A stretch of DNA of 32,817 nucleotides from Lachnospiraceae bacterium (GCA_022771765.1 JALELN010000134.1:1-32817); one strand, 5' to 3'. Positions 1-9,148 are shown, numbered from the stretch's first letter. Notes: a model not told the origin generated them from the letters alone. Program-made: numbers and translations.

Positions 1-186
1 ATGGATGAAAAGACGCTGGTTGGTCATGCGGATGAGGCAATGTACCGGGCAAAAAAGAACGGAAAGAACGGTTACAGAATTTATGACGCGGCTGTTTTCC
101 CTTCCGGGGAGCAGGCAGATGGAGTAATGTTTCCTGTAGGGAACGATGATAGATCTAATGAAGCAGGAGGAGAGACGGATTCATGA
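1..186 (+). CDS. C-terminal fragment of a GGDEF-domain (diguanylate cyclase-like) protein, 5' end outside window
   Basis: Translation ADEAMYRAKKNGKNGYRIYD is the typical GGDEF C-terminal motif; frame is open at the window edge; stop overlaps prmA start (ATGA). Confidence 0.8.
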   Translation: MDEKTLVGHADEAMYRAKKNGKNGYRIYDAAVFPSGEQADGVMFPVGNDDRSNEAGGETDS

Positions 187-1145
187 AATGGAACAGTTAT
201 ACGATAGAGACAACGACAGCAGCGGAGGATCTGATTGTAGCGATGCTGGATGAATTGGGCATTGAGGGGGCAATGATCGAAAATCATGTGCCGCTGACCA
301 AAGAAGAGATCGGCGAGATGTTTATTGATTTCCCACCTGAACTTGGTGAGGATGACGGCAGCAGTAAGGTTACTTTTTATCTGGATGCTGATGAGTCCAC
401 GACAGAGGAGCGGGAGGCCCTTTTGAAAAAGGTCATGCTGGCTCTCGAAGAACAAAAGCAGTATGCGGATATCGGTCCTGCGACGATCACTGCCGGTCAG
501 ACAGAAGACATTGACTGGATCAACAACTGGAAAAAATTTTTCAGCTCCTTTTATTTAGATGATATTCTGATCAAGCCCACGTGGGAGGAATTAAAACCGG
601 AGGATGAGGGAAAAGTCATGATTGAGATTGATCCCGGCATTTCCTTTGGAACCGGAAAGCACGAGACCACCCAGCTTTGCATTCGCCAGCTGCGCAAATA
701 TATGAAGGATGGTGACCGGGTGCTTGATGTGGGATGTGGCAGCGGTATTTTGTCAATTGTAGCGTTAAAGCTGGGCGCGGGCAGCGTGGTGGGTACAGAC
801 ATCGACGAGGCATGTCTGACTTCTACCTATGAAAATTTTGAGGTCAATCATCTGGCAAAGGAGCTGGGGACTTTTTACTGTGGCAATCTGATCGATGATA
901 CTGCCCTTCAGGAGACGGTTGGCGGAGATTATGATATTGTGGTGGCGAATATTCTGGCGGATGTGATCATTCCGATGGCACCTGTGATCCCGGCGCGTAT
1001 GAAATCCGGCGGTATGTTTATCACATCCGGAATCATCGATTTCAAGGAAAAAGAGGTGGCGGCCGCCATTGAGGCAGCGGGGCTTACCATTGTGGAGATC
1101 AATCATCAGGGTGAGTGGGTCAACATCACTGCCCGAAAGAACTAG
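183..1145 (+). CDS. prmA: Ribosomal protein L11 methyltransferase
   Basis: Full ORF; SAM-binding VLDVGCGSGILSIVALKLGA; PrmA-like IDPGISFGTGKHETTQLC and VVANILADVI; GGAGGAG upstream of ATG. Confidence 0.95.
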   Translation: MKWNSYTIETTTAAEDLIVAMLDELGIEGAMIENHVPLTKEEIGEMFIDFPPELGEDDGSSKVTFYLDADESTTEEREALLKKVMLALEEQKQYADIGPATITAGQTEDIDWINNWKKFFSSFYLDDILIKPTWEELKPEDEGKVMIEIDPGISFGTGKHETTQLCIRQLRKYMKDGDRVLDVGCGSGILSIVALKLGAGSVVGTDIDEACLTSTYENFEVNHLAKELGTFYCGNLIDDTALQETVGGDYDIVVANILADVIIPMAPVIPARMKSGGMFITSGIIDFKEKEVAAAIEAAGLTIVEINHQGEWVNITARKN

Positions 1146-1190
1146 AAAACGGGTTGCGCGACATGAAAAAAGCGCAGCCGGAGGAATCAC

Positions 1191-1949
1191 ATGTATCAGT
1201 TTTTTGTAGAGGACGATCAGATCGGGGAAGACACGATCCGGGTGATCGGTTCCGATGTTAACCATATGAAAAATGTGCTGCGCATGAAGCCCGGAGAGCG
1301 GGTGCGCATCAGCAATCAGAACGGTAGGGATTTTCTGTGCAGTGTGGAGGCACTTCACGACGATGAGGTAATACTGCATATCGAAAAAAAGGATATTCCG
1401 GGAACGGAGCTTCCGGCAAAGATTTATTTGTTTCAGGGAATTCCAAAAGGCGAACGCATGGAGACGGTCATTGAAAAGGCGGTAGAGCTGGGCGTGTACG
1501 AGATCATTCCGGTGGCAATGAAATACTGCGTGGTAAAGCTGGATGAGAAAAAGGCTGAAAAAAAGGTGGCGCGCTGGCAGGAGATCGCCCGCAGCGCGGC
1601 AAAACAGTCTAAGCGAAGTATCATACCAAAGATCCATCCGCTCATGAGCTTTCAAGAGGCGGCAGCGTATGCCAAAGAGTGCGACAGGCGGCTGGTGCCC
1701 TACGAGAACGAGGAAGGGATGGCGGCGACAGCGCGTGCCTTTGAGGGGCTGGCGGGTGTCGGTTCCATCAGCGTGTTTATCGGCCCGGAGGGAGGATTTG
1801 CGGGGGAGGAGATCAATGCCTTGCGCGCGGATTTCCAGGTGATATCGCTGGGCAGGCGCATCCTGCGCACGGATACGGCATCTATCACGATGATGTCCAT
1901 GCTCATGATAGAGCTGGAGAGGAGTTTAACCAATGGAAGCATATTTTGA
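1191..1949 (+). CDS. rsmE: 16S rRNA (uracil1498-N3)-methyltransferase
   Basis: SPOUT motifs FIGPEGGFAGEEI and SLGRRILRTDTAS; follows prmA as in Bacillus. Confidence 0.95.
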   Translation: MYQFFVEDDQIGEDTIRVIGSDVNHMKNVLRMKPGERVRISNQNGRDFLCSVEALHDDEVILHIEKKDIPGTELPAKIYLFQGIPKGERMETVIEKAVELGVYEIIPVAMKYCVVKLDEKKAEKKVARWQEIARSAAKQSKRSIIPKIHPLMSFQEAAAYAKECDRRLVPYENEEGMAATARAFEGLAGVGSISVFIGPEGGFAGEEINALRADFQVISLGRRILRTDTASITMMSMLMIELERSLTNGSIF

Positions 1950-3087
1950 CAATTCGGCGACGACACGCTGCTCGGATGCAGCGGTTGCTCTCATGCAGAA
2001 GGTTTTGCTGGAGGATTATGGCAATCCGTCTTCCCTGCATATGAAAGGTGTTGTCGCAGAAAAATATATTAAGGCTGCCACAGAGCAGATCGCGCGTACG
2101 CTCAAGGTTGCGGAGAAGGAGATTGTTTTCACTTCGGGAGGCACGGAGAGCAACAATCTGGCGCTGATCGGTGTGGCACTGGCAAATCAGCGGGCGGGAA
2201 AGCATATCATCACGACCGCGATCGAGCATGCGTCTGTCTACAATCCCCTGATTTTTCTGGAGGAGCAGGGTTTTGAGGTGACGTATCTCCCGGTGGATGC
2301 GAAAGGTGTCGTTTCGCTGGAAGCGCTGGCAGAGGCCTTGCGGGAGGATACGATTCTCGTATCCATGATGCATGTAAACAATGAGATCGGTACGATCGAG
2401 CCGATTGAGGAAGCCGCAAAGCTGATTCATGAAAAAAATCCAAAGACACTCGTTCATGTGGATGCGATCCAGTCTTTCGGTAAGCTGCGCATCTATCCGA
2501 AACGAATGGGAATCGATTTGCTGTCTGTAAGTGGACACAAGATCCACGGACCGAAGGGTGTCGGATTTTTGTATGTAAAGGATAAGACGAAGATTAAGCC
2601 GATCATCCACGGAGGCGGGCAACAGAAAAATATGCGCTCCGGTACAGAAAACGTTGCCGGAATCGCAGGACTTGGTGTTGCGGTGGAAGAACTGTATGAT
2701 AATTTTGATGAAAAGATTGAGCGGCTGTATGAGTTACGGGAGTATTTGGCAGCAGGGATGCAGGCACTGGAGGGGACAACCGTCAACGGAGCAAAGGGTC
2801 GAAACTCTGCACCCCATATCGTCAGCGTCAGTTTTGCAGGAATCCGCGCGGAGGTGTTGCTGCACGCGCTGGAGGAACGGGGGATTTATGTGTCCACAGG
2901 CTCGGCATGTTCATCCAACCACCCGGCGATCTCCGGTACGCTCAAGGCCATCGGTGTCAAGCCCGAGCTGCTTGATTCCACGGTGCGTTTTTCACTTTCC
3001 GTGGAGAGTACACGCACTGAAGCAGATTATGTATTAGAGCAGCTGGCAGAGCTTTTGCCGATACTGCGCAGATTCCGAAGACATTAG
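1933..3087 (+). CDS. NifS/IscS-like cysteine desulfurase
   Basis: FDNSATTRCSDAA, SVSGHKIHGPKGVGFLYV (PLP lysine), STGSACSSN (active Cys loop); overlaps rsmE end by 17 bp. Confidence 0.93.
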   Translation: MEAYFDNSATTRCSDAAVALMQKVLLEDYGNPSSLHMKGVVAEKYIKAATEQIARTLKVAEKEIVFTSGGTESNNLALIGVALANQRAGKHIITTAIEHASVYNPLIFLEEQGFEVTYLPVDAKGVVSLEALAEALREDTILVSMMHVNNEIGTIEPIEEAAKLIHEKNPKTLVHVDAIQSFGKLRIYPKRMGIDLLSVSGHKIHGPKGVGFLYVKDKTKIKPIIHGGGQQKNMRSGTENVAGIAGLGVAVEELYDNFDEKIERLYELREYLAAGMQALEGTTVNGAKGRNSAPHIVSVSFAGIRAEVLLHALEERGIYVSTGSACSSNHPAISGTLKAIGVKPELLDSTVRFSLSVESTRTEADYVLEQLAELLPILRRFRRH

Positions 3088-3099
3088 GCATTTTAGATG

Positions 3100-3160
3100 A
3101 TTGCGAAACTCATACATGTGCTCACATGACCCAAAAATGTAACGGAAATAGTTTCGCAAT
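3100..3160. repeat. Intergenic inverted repeat: ATTGCGAAACT ... AGTTTCGCAAT with internal palindrome CATGTGCTCACATG
   Basis: 11-bp perfect arms at 3100-3110 and 3150-3160; palindrome at 3115-3128. Confidence 0.75.
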
Positions 3161-3193
3161 TACCAATTAGGCATTTCATGAAAAGGAGAATAA

Positions 3194-4378
3194 ATGAATT
3201 ATCAGGCATTTTTAATTAAATACGGCGAGATCGCCGTGAAGGGAAAAAACCGGCATATTTTTGAGGATACACTGCTCTCACAGATCCAGAATGCACTCCG
3301 CCGTGTGGAGGGTGAATTTCATGTGAGCAAGGAAAACGGACGTATGTACGTAGAAGCGCTCAGTGATTATGATTACGAGGAACTGATGGGCGCACTGACG
3401 AAGGTGTTTGGAGTGGTCGGCATCTGCCCGATGGTGCGTTTAGAGGACGAAGGATTTGACAAACTGGCAGAGGCTGTAGTCTCGTATGTGGATGAGGCCT
3501 ACGATGTGAAAAATTTTACGTTCAAGGTGAATGCCCGCAGAGCGCGTAAAAATTATCCGATGACCTCTATGGAACTGGCGGCAGCACTTGGCGAGAAGAT
3601 TTTGGACGCGTTTCCTGAGGTGCGTGTGGATGTACACAAACCGGATGTCTGTATCAATGTGGAGATTCGAAGCCATATCAACGTGTATTCGACGGAAATT
3701 CCGGGACCCGGCGGTATGCCGGTGGGCACAGCAGGAAAGGCGATGCTTCTGCTTTCCGGAGGAATTGACAGTCCGGTGGCGGGCTATATGATCGCAAAGC
3801 GTGGTGTCAGACTGGAGGCAACCTATTTTCATGCGCCGCCGTATACTTCAGAACGGGCAAAGCAGAAAGTGATCGATCTGGCAAAGATCGTGGCGCGTTA
3901 CAGCGGCCCGATTAAGCTGAATGTTGTGAATTTTACAGAGATACAGCTCTACATCTACGAGAAGTGTCCCCATGACCAGCTCACCATCATCATGCGGCGC
4001 TACATGATGATGATCGCGGAGCATTTTGCTAAGGAATCCGGATGTCTTGGGCTGATCACTGGAGAGAGTATCGGACAGGTGGCGAGCCAGACGATGCCGT
4101 CACTGGCCGTCACAAATGAAGTGTGCACACTGCCTGTATACCGGCCGCTGATCGGCTTCGATAAACAGGAAATTGTGGATATTTCATATAAGATTGATGC
4201 CTATGATACGTCAATCCTGCCTTTTGAGGACTGCTGTACAATCTTTGTGGCAAAGCATCCGGTGACAAAGCCGAACTTGAAATCCATCAAAAAATCAGAG
4301 ACACATCTGCTGGAAAAAATTGATGAGATGATGCAGACCGCTATCGACACGACAGAAGTGATTTATGTGGAGCCCTGA
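3194..4378 (+). CDS. thiI: tRNA 4-thiouridine synthetase ThiI (THUMP + PP-loop, no rhodanese domain)
   Basis: PP-loop LLLSGGIDSPVAGYMIAKRG; 394 aa; FEDCCTIFVAKHPVTKP near C-terminus; AAGGAG RBS. Confidence 0.95.
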   Translation: MNYQAFLIKYGEIAVKGKNRHIFEDTLLSQIQNALRRVEGEFHVSKENGRMYVEALSDYDYEELMGALTKVFGVVGICPMVRLEDEGFDKLAEAVVSYVDEAYDVKNFTFKVNARRARKNYPMTSMELAAALGEKILDAFPEVRVDVHKPDVCINVEIRSHINVYSTEIPGPGGMPVGTAGKAMLLLSGGIDSPVAGYMIAKRGVRLEATYFHAPPYTSERAKQKVIDLAKIVARYSGPIKLNVVNFTEIQLYIYEKCPHDQLTIIMRRYMMMIAEHFAKESGCLGLITGESIGQVASQTMPSLAVTNEVCTLPVYRPLIGFDKQEIVDISYKIDAYDTSILPFEDCCTIFVAKHPVTKPNLKSIKKSETHLLEKIDEMMQTAIDTTEVIYVEP

Positions 4379-4395
4379 CAATTAGGCAAAAAAAA

Positions 4396-4415
4396 CCGTC
4401 ACCTTTCGGTGACGG
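4396..4415 (-). terminator. Rho-independent terminator of the minus-strand HPr-like gene
   Basis: CCGTCACC-TTTC-GGTGACGG preceded on + by an A-run (4388-4395), i.e. U-tract when read on minus strand. Confidence 0.85.
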
Positions 4416-4439
4416 CTTTGATAAGTATCCATACTGTGA

Positions 4440-4673
4440 CTACTCAACTAAATACGGTTTGATGACCTCCATGATTTCTTCGAGATTTGCCTCGGAATGG
4501 ATGGCCAGTTCGATCGGCTTGGAGAGATCCAGACTGAAGATACCCATGATGGATTTGGCATCAATGACATATCTTCCGGAAATTAAATCAAAGTCAAAAT
4601 CAAACTGAGTGATTGAATTCACAAAGGATTTTACCTTATCAATGGAATTCAGAGAAATCTGTACTGTTTTCAT
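4440..4673 (-). CDS. HPr-family phosphocarrier-like protein (77 aa), Ser46-like region retained, His15 motif absent
   Basis: MKTVQISLNSIDKVKSFVNSITQFDFDFDLISGRYVIDAKSIMGIFSLDLSKPIELAIHSEANLEEIMEVIKPYLVE; AKSIMG matches HPr; AAGGAGG RBS upstream on minus strand. The longer ORF to 4826 is an unlikely N-terminal extension. Confidence 0.8.
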   Translation of the reverse strand: MKTVQISLNSIDKVKSFVNSITQFDFDFDLISGRYVIDAKSIMGIFSLDLSKPIELAIHSEANLEEIMEVIKPYLVE

Positions 4674-4710
4674 ATAAAAACCTCCTTGGAATACGTTTTC
4701 ATCTATTCTC

Positions 4711-4739
4711 ATAGTACCGTTTTTCCATGGAAAAGTCAA
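4711..4739 (-). promoter_or_regulatory. Sigma-A-type promoter for HPr-like gene with palindrome TTTTCCATGGAAAA in the spacer
   Basis: Minus strand: TTGACT (4739-4734), 17-nt spacer, TACTAT (4716-4711); perfect 14-bp palindrome 4721-4734. Confidence 0.65.
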
Positions 4740-4762
4740 CTCATTAGAGGAATAAAATAACA

Positions 4763-6103
4763 GTGAAAAGAGAAAACAAAAAACGAACAGCAGCCCTTCA
4801 CAATCTGGGCTGTAAAGTAAATGCATATGAGACAGAGTCCATGCAGCAGATGCTGGAGGCGGCAGGTTACGAGATCGTAGATTTCGCGCAGAAGGCGGAT
4901 GTGTATGTGATCAATACCTGCTCCGTGACCAATATGGCAGACCGGAAATCCCGTCAGATGATTCATCGCGCCAGAGGGAAAAATGCGGACGCGGTGATTG
5001 TAGCCACCGGCTGTTACGTACAGACCGCCGGCGAGGAGATCAAGAAGGATCTGTCTATCGACATCCTGATTGGAAATAATAAAAAAACGGAGCTGGTGGA
5101 ACTTCTGGATCAGTACTTTGAAGATCATGCGCATGCTGTGGATGTGATCGACATCAATGATGGCGTTCAGCCTTATGAGGAGTTGCAGCTGGCAAAAACG
5201 GGTGAGCATACCCGTGCATTCATGAAAGTACAGGATGGCTGCAATCAGTTTTGCAGTTATTGTATCATCCCCTATGCCCGCGGCAGGGTGCGCAGCCGTG
5301 ATCCGAAGAGCGTCTATGAGGAGGCACGTGCACTGGCGGAAAACGGCTATCGGGAGATCGTGCTGACAGGAATTCATCTAAGCTCCTATGGCGCGGGGGA
5401 GGACTTCGGACTGGTGGAGCTGATCCGGATGGTTCATGAGATACCTGGGGTCGAGCGCATCCGGCTGGGTTCGCTGGAGCCGCGCATCATCACGGAGGAA
5501 TTTGTGAGACAATTAAGACAAATGCCGAAGGTTTGTCCGCATTTTCATCTCTCCCTGCAGAGCGGCTGCGATGAGACCCTTGCCCGGATGAACCGGAAAT
5601 ATACGACGGAGGAGTATGCGCACAGCTGCGCACTTTTGCGCGATGCCTATGATCGCCCTGCCATCACCACGGATGTGATCGTGGGCTTCCCGGGTGAGAC
5701 CCAGGGGGAATTTGAGCAGACAAAGCGCTTTTTAGAGGGCATCGGCTTCTACGAAATGCATGTTTTTCAGTATTCCAAGCGCCACGGTACGCGGGCGGAG
5801 CGCATGCCGGATCAGGTGCCGGAGCCGGTCAAAAAGGAGCGAAGCGCAGAACTGCTTGCTTTGGAAAAGGAACAGTCACAGGCGTTTCGGGATTTTTATG
5901 TAGGAAGATCGCAGACCGTACTCTTTGAAGAACCGATACAGATCGGGGAAAAGCGTTATATGGTCGGCTTTACACCGGAGTATGTACGCCTTGCGATGGA
6001 ACTTGCGCCGAATGCCAATGCAGATGATTATGCGAACCGCCTCTGTTCCGGGATCGTTGGAGAGCCGCTCACGGAGGATCTGTACCTGTTTGCGCACGAT
6101 TAA
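4763..6103 (+). CDS. mtaB: tRNA t6A37 methylthiotransferase
   Basis: Radical SAM CNQFCSYCIIP; N-terminal LGCKVNAYETESM; 446 aa; GTG start. Confidence 0.95.
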   Translation: MKRENKKRTAALHNLGCKVNAYETESMQQMLEAAGYEIVDFAQKADVYVINTCSVTNMADRKSRQMIHRARGKNADAVIVATGCYVQTAGEEIKKDLSIDILIGNNKKTELVELLDQYFEDHAHAVDVIDINDGVQPYEELQLAKTGEHTRAFMKVQDGCNQFCSYCIIPYARGRVRSRDPKSVYEEARALAENGYREIVLTGIHLSSYGAGEDFGLVELIRMVHEIPGVERIRLGSLEPRIITEEFVRQLRQMPKVCPHFHLSLQSGCDETLARMNRKYTTEEYAHSCALLRDAYDRPAITTDVIVGFPGETQGEFEQTKRFLEGIGFYEMHVFQYSKRHGTRAERMPDQVPEPVKKERSAELLALEKEQSQAFRDFYVGRSQTVLFEEPIQIGEKRYMVGFTPEYVRLAMELAPNANADDYANRLCSGIVGEPLTEDLYLFAHD

Positions 6104-6106
6104 AGG

Positions 6107-6135
6107 TTGAATTTTTGGGACAACTATATTAAAAT
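6107..6135 (+). promoter_or_regulatory. Putative promoter of the ireB-ruvX operon
   Basis: TTGAAT, 17-nt spacer, TAAAAT. Confidence 0.45.
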
Positions 6136-6149
6136 AGAAAAGAATGATG

Positions 6150-6336
6150 GTAATTGTTCGGAACAGGTCGGAGCGGAACCGCGTAGGTCTCCACTTCGTT
6201 CCGGTCGGTGCTAAGCAGACATCCACTGGATGTCTAGCACCCGTGAGAATATGATTCAGGAGTGCGGAAATCCCATCGTCGAAGACGATTTTTTATGGAT
6301 TTTCGCATCGGAACTGTGAAGGTACTGAACAGTTAC
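6150..6336 (+). other. Multi-hairpin intergenic element / candidate structured 5' leader
   Basis: Closing stem GTAATTGTTCGG (6150-6161)/CTGAACAGTTAC (6325-6336) with two G-U wobbles; GGTGCT(aagc)AGACATCC-act-GGATGTCT-AGCACC (6207-6241); TGCGGAAATCC...ATCGTC-gaa-GACGAT...GGATTTTCGCA (6263-6307). Confidence 0.65.
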
Positions 6337-6393
6337 GAATCGTGCTTGAACAGCTTTAAATACAAAAGAGAGCACATATGAGGACGTGAAATT

Positions 6394-6657
6394 ATGCAAG
6401 ATAAGAATCAGACACAATTTTTTAAAGTGGAAAAGGAACCGGAGATCCAGGTGAAGGATGTATTGGAGATCGTTTACCGCTCCCTCTCAGAGAAAGGCTA
6501 TAACCCGCTCAATCAGATCGTGGGCTATATCATGTCCGGTGATCCGACCTATATTACCAGTCACAATAATGCCCGCAGTCTCATCATGAAGGTGGAGCGT
6601 GACGAGCTTGTAGAGGAACTGCTTGCCGACTACATCAGGAAGAATTTTCAGAAGTAG
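6394..6657 (+). CDS. ireB: IreB family regulatory phosphoprotein (UPF0297)
   Basis: [42 protein letters not shown]; upstream of ruvX. Confidence 0.93.
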   Translation: MQDKNQTQFFKVEKEPEIQVKDVLEIVYRSLSEKGYNPLNQIVGYIMSGDPTYITSHNNARSLIMKVERDELVEELLADYIRKNFQK

Positions 6658-6666
6658 GTGGAAGTC

Positions 6667-7110
6667 ATGCGGATCATGGGATTGGATTTCGGCTCAAAAA
6701 CCGTAGGAGTAGCAGTCAGCGATCCCCTGGGTATTACGGCACAGGGCGTAGAGATTGTGCGTCGTAAGTCACCGAATAAGCTGCGGCAGACGTTGGCACG
6801 CATCGATGAGCTGGTCAGAGAATACGGTGTGGAGGAGCTGGTGCTCGGCTATCCGAAAAACATGAACGGTACAGAAGGCGAGCGCTGTGAAAAGACCAGA
6901 GAATTTAAGGAACTGTTAGAAAAGCGGACAGGACTTCCGGTAGCGTTGTGGGATGAACGCCTGACAACGGTTGCGGCAGACCGGTCTATGATGGAGGCAG
7001 GTCTGGGACGTTATGAGCGCAAGGAGTATGTGGACGAGATTGCTGCTGTTTTCATTTTGCAGGGATACATGGCTGCAAAAGCAATAAAAACAGGAGAGAG
7101 TACGTGCTGA
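6667..7110 (+). CDS. ruvX: Holliday junction resolvase RuvX/YqgF
   Basis: [35 protein letters not shown] at 6667 preferred over GTG 6658. Confidence 0.93.
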   Translation: MRIMGLDFGSKTVGVAVSDPLGITAQGVEIVRRKSPNKLRQTLARIDELVREYGVEELVLGYPKNMNGTEGERCEKTREFKELLEKRTGLPVALWDERLTTVAADRSMMEAGLGRYERKEYVDEIAAVFILQGYMAAKAIKTGESTC

Positions 7111-7168
7111 AATGGATATTTGCAGCAGAACTTTAAAAATAAAGTGGTTCTGCCCGGCGGAGGACGCG

Positions 7169-7423
7169 ATGGAAAAAGTTGGATTTACAGACCCGGTCGA
7201 CGGGGAAACAGTAGAATTTTACGTGTTAGAACAAACAAAAATCAACGGATATAATTATATTTTAGTGACAGAGGACGAGGATGGCGACTGTGATTGCTAT
7301 ATCATGAAGGAGACGATCGAATCGGACGGTGAATCTACCTACGACATGGTAGAGGATGACACGGAATTAAATGTACTTGCAAAAGTATTTGCTGAGATGA
7401 TGGACGATGTGGAAATTATTTAG
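7169..7423 (+). CDS. DUF1292 domain protein (YrzB-like)
   Basis: Acidic ~85 aa, FTDPVDGETVEFYVLEQTKINGYNYILV; GGAGG upstream of ATG 7169; third in the ireB-ruvX-DUF1292 order. Confidence 0.85.
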   Translation: MEKVGFTDPVDGETVEFYVLEQTKINGYNYILVTEDEDGDCDCYIMKETIESDGESTYDMVEDDTELNVLAKVFAEMMDDVEII

Positions 7424-7470
7424 CAGAGACTTCTGTGAGTCTTGTATCCGAGAATATGAGGAGGTTTCAT

Positions 7471-9138
7471 TTGAAGAAAGAAAAACAGAATAATAAGTTG
7501 AAGATCATTCCTTTAGGCGGTTTAGAGCAGATAGGAATGAATATTACTGCCTTCGAATATGAGGACAGTATTATTGTTGTGGATTGCGGACTGTCTTTCC
7601 CGGAGGATGACATGTTCGGAATCGATCTTGTCATTCCCGATGTGACTTATCTGAAGGATAATCTGGATAAGGTCAAGGGTTTTTTTATCACGCACGGACA
7701 CGAGGATCATATCGGCGCGCTTCCGTATATTTTGCGTGAAGTAAATGTTCCGATCTATGCGACCAAGCTGACGATGGGAATTATTGATCACAAGCTGGAG
7801 GAGCATGACCTGCTCCGCAAGGTGAAAAAGAAAATAGTAAAATACGGACAGCATATTAACGCAGGGTGCTTCCGTGTAGAGTTTATCAGGACAAACCACA
7901 GTATCCAGGATGCGGCGGCACTGGCGATTTATTCGCCGGCAGGCATCGTGGTGCACACCGGCGATTTCAAGGTGGATTACACGCCGGTATTCGGTGATGC
8001 CATTGATCTGCAGCGGTTTGGCGAGATCGGAAAGAAAGGCGTGCTGGCATTGATGTGTGACAGTACCAATGCAGAGCGTCCCGGCTTTACCATGTCGGAG
8101 AAAAGCGTGGGCAAGGTGTTGGAAAGCATTTTTGAGGAGCATCAGAACAGCCGTATCATTGTGGCGACCTTCGCTTCTAACGTGGACCGTGTGCAGCAGA
8201 TCATCAATCAGGCATACAAAAACGGAAGAAAAGTCGTTGTGGAAGGCCGGAGTATGGTGAATATTATATCCACTGCCACAGAGCTTGGTTATATCAGTAT
8301 TCCCGACAATACGCTCATTGATATTGAACATCTGAAAAATTATCCGCCGGAGAAAACGGTGTTGATCACAACCGGAAGTCAGGGAGAGTCCATGGCTGCG
8401 CTGTCACGCATGGCGAACGGCACGCATCGCAAGGTCAGCATCCGACCGAACGATACGATCGTATTCAGCTCCAATCCGATTCCGGGCAACGAAAAAGCAG
8501 TTTCAAAGGTTATCAATGATCTCTCCCGCAAGGGTGCGGAGGTTATTTTCCAGGATGTGCATGTCTCCGGACATGCCTGTCAGGAGGACATCAAGCTGAT
8601 TTATTCTCTGGTGCGCCCGAAATACGCGATTCCGATCCACGGCGAGTATAAGCACCGCAAGGCGCAGGCGAAAATCGCGCAGGAGCTGGGTATTGACAAG
8701 GACAATATTTTCCTGATCAATTCAGGTGATGTGTTAGAACTGGATGAGAATGGCGCGCGTGTGAACGGAAAGGTTCATGTGGGCGATGTCATGGTAGATG
8801 GTCTGGGTGTTGGCGATGTCGGAAATATCGTGCTCCGCGACCGTCATATTCTGGCAGAGGAAGGAATCATTATCGTGGTTCTGACGCTGGATGGAGAATC
8901 CGGACAGGTACTGGCGGGCCCCGATATCGTATCCCGGGGATTTGTGTATGTACGTGATGCGGGCGATTTGATGGATGATGCTCAGACGGTATTGAATACG
9001 ACCATGGATCATTTAATGGACAAGGGTGTCACTGACTGGGGAAGAATCAAGCAGGATATCAAGGATTCGCTTGGCAGCTTTGTCTGGAAGGAGACGAAAC
9101 GCCGGCCAATGATTATACCAATTATAATGGAAGTATAA
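7471..9138 (+). CDS. Ribonuclease J
   Basis: Metallo-beta-lactamase HGHEDHIGALP, TGDFKVDYTP, PIHGEYKH; ~555 aa from TTG 7471 preceded by GAGGAGG. Confidence 0.93.
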   Translation: MKKEKQNNKLKIIPLGGLEQIGMNITAFEYEDSIIVVDCGLSFPEDDMFGIDLVIPDVTYLKDNLDKVKGFFITHGHEDHIGALPYILREVNVPIYATKLTMGIIDHKLEEHDLLRKVKKKIVKYGQHINAGCFRVEFIRTNHSIQDAAALAIYSPAGIVVHTGDFKVDYTPVFGDAIDLQRFGEIGKKGVLALMCDSTNAERPGFTMSEKSVGKVLESIFEEHQNSRIIVATFASNVDRVQQIINQAYKNGRKVVVEGRSMVNIISTATELGYISIPDNTLIDIEHLKNYPPEKTVLITTGSQGESMAALSRMANGTHRKVSIRPNDTIVFSSNPIPGNEKAVSKVINDLSRKGAEVIFQDVHVSGHACQEDIKLIYSLVRPKYAIPIHGEYKHRKAQAKIAQELGIDKDNIFLINSGDVLELDENGARVNGKVHVGDVMVDGLGVGDVGNIVLRDRHILAEEGIIIVVLTLDGESGQVLAGPDIVSRGFVYVRDAGDLMDDAQTVLNTTMDHLMDKGVTDWGRIKQDIKDSLGSFVWKETKRRPMIIPIIMEV

Positions 9139-9148
9139 ACACACAGCT

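Noticed and set aside
765-1655. 296-aa minus-strand ORF over prmA and rsmE
   Set aside because: His/Arg/Cys-rich shadow translation opposite two well-identified genes; no recognisable domain. The same applies to other long antisense ORFs (e.g. 4736-5377, 7522-8331, 11027-11770, 28119-28754, 31666-32238).
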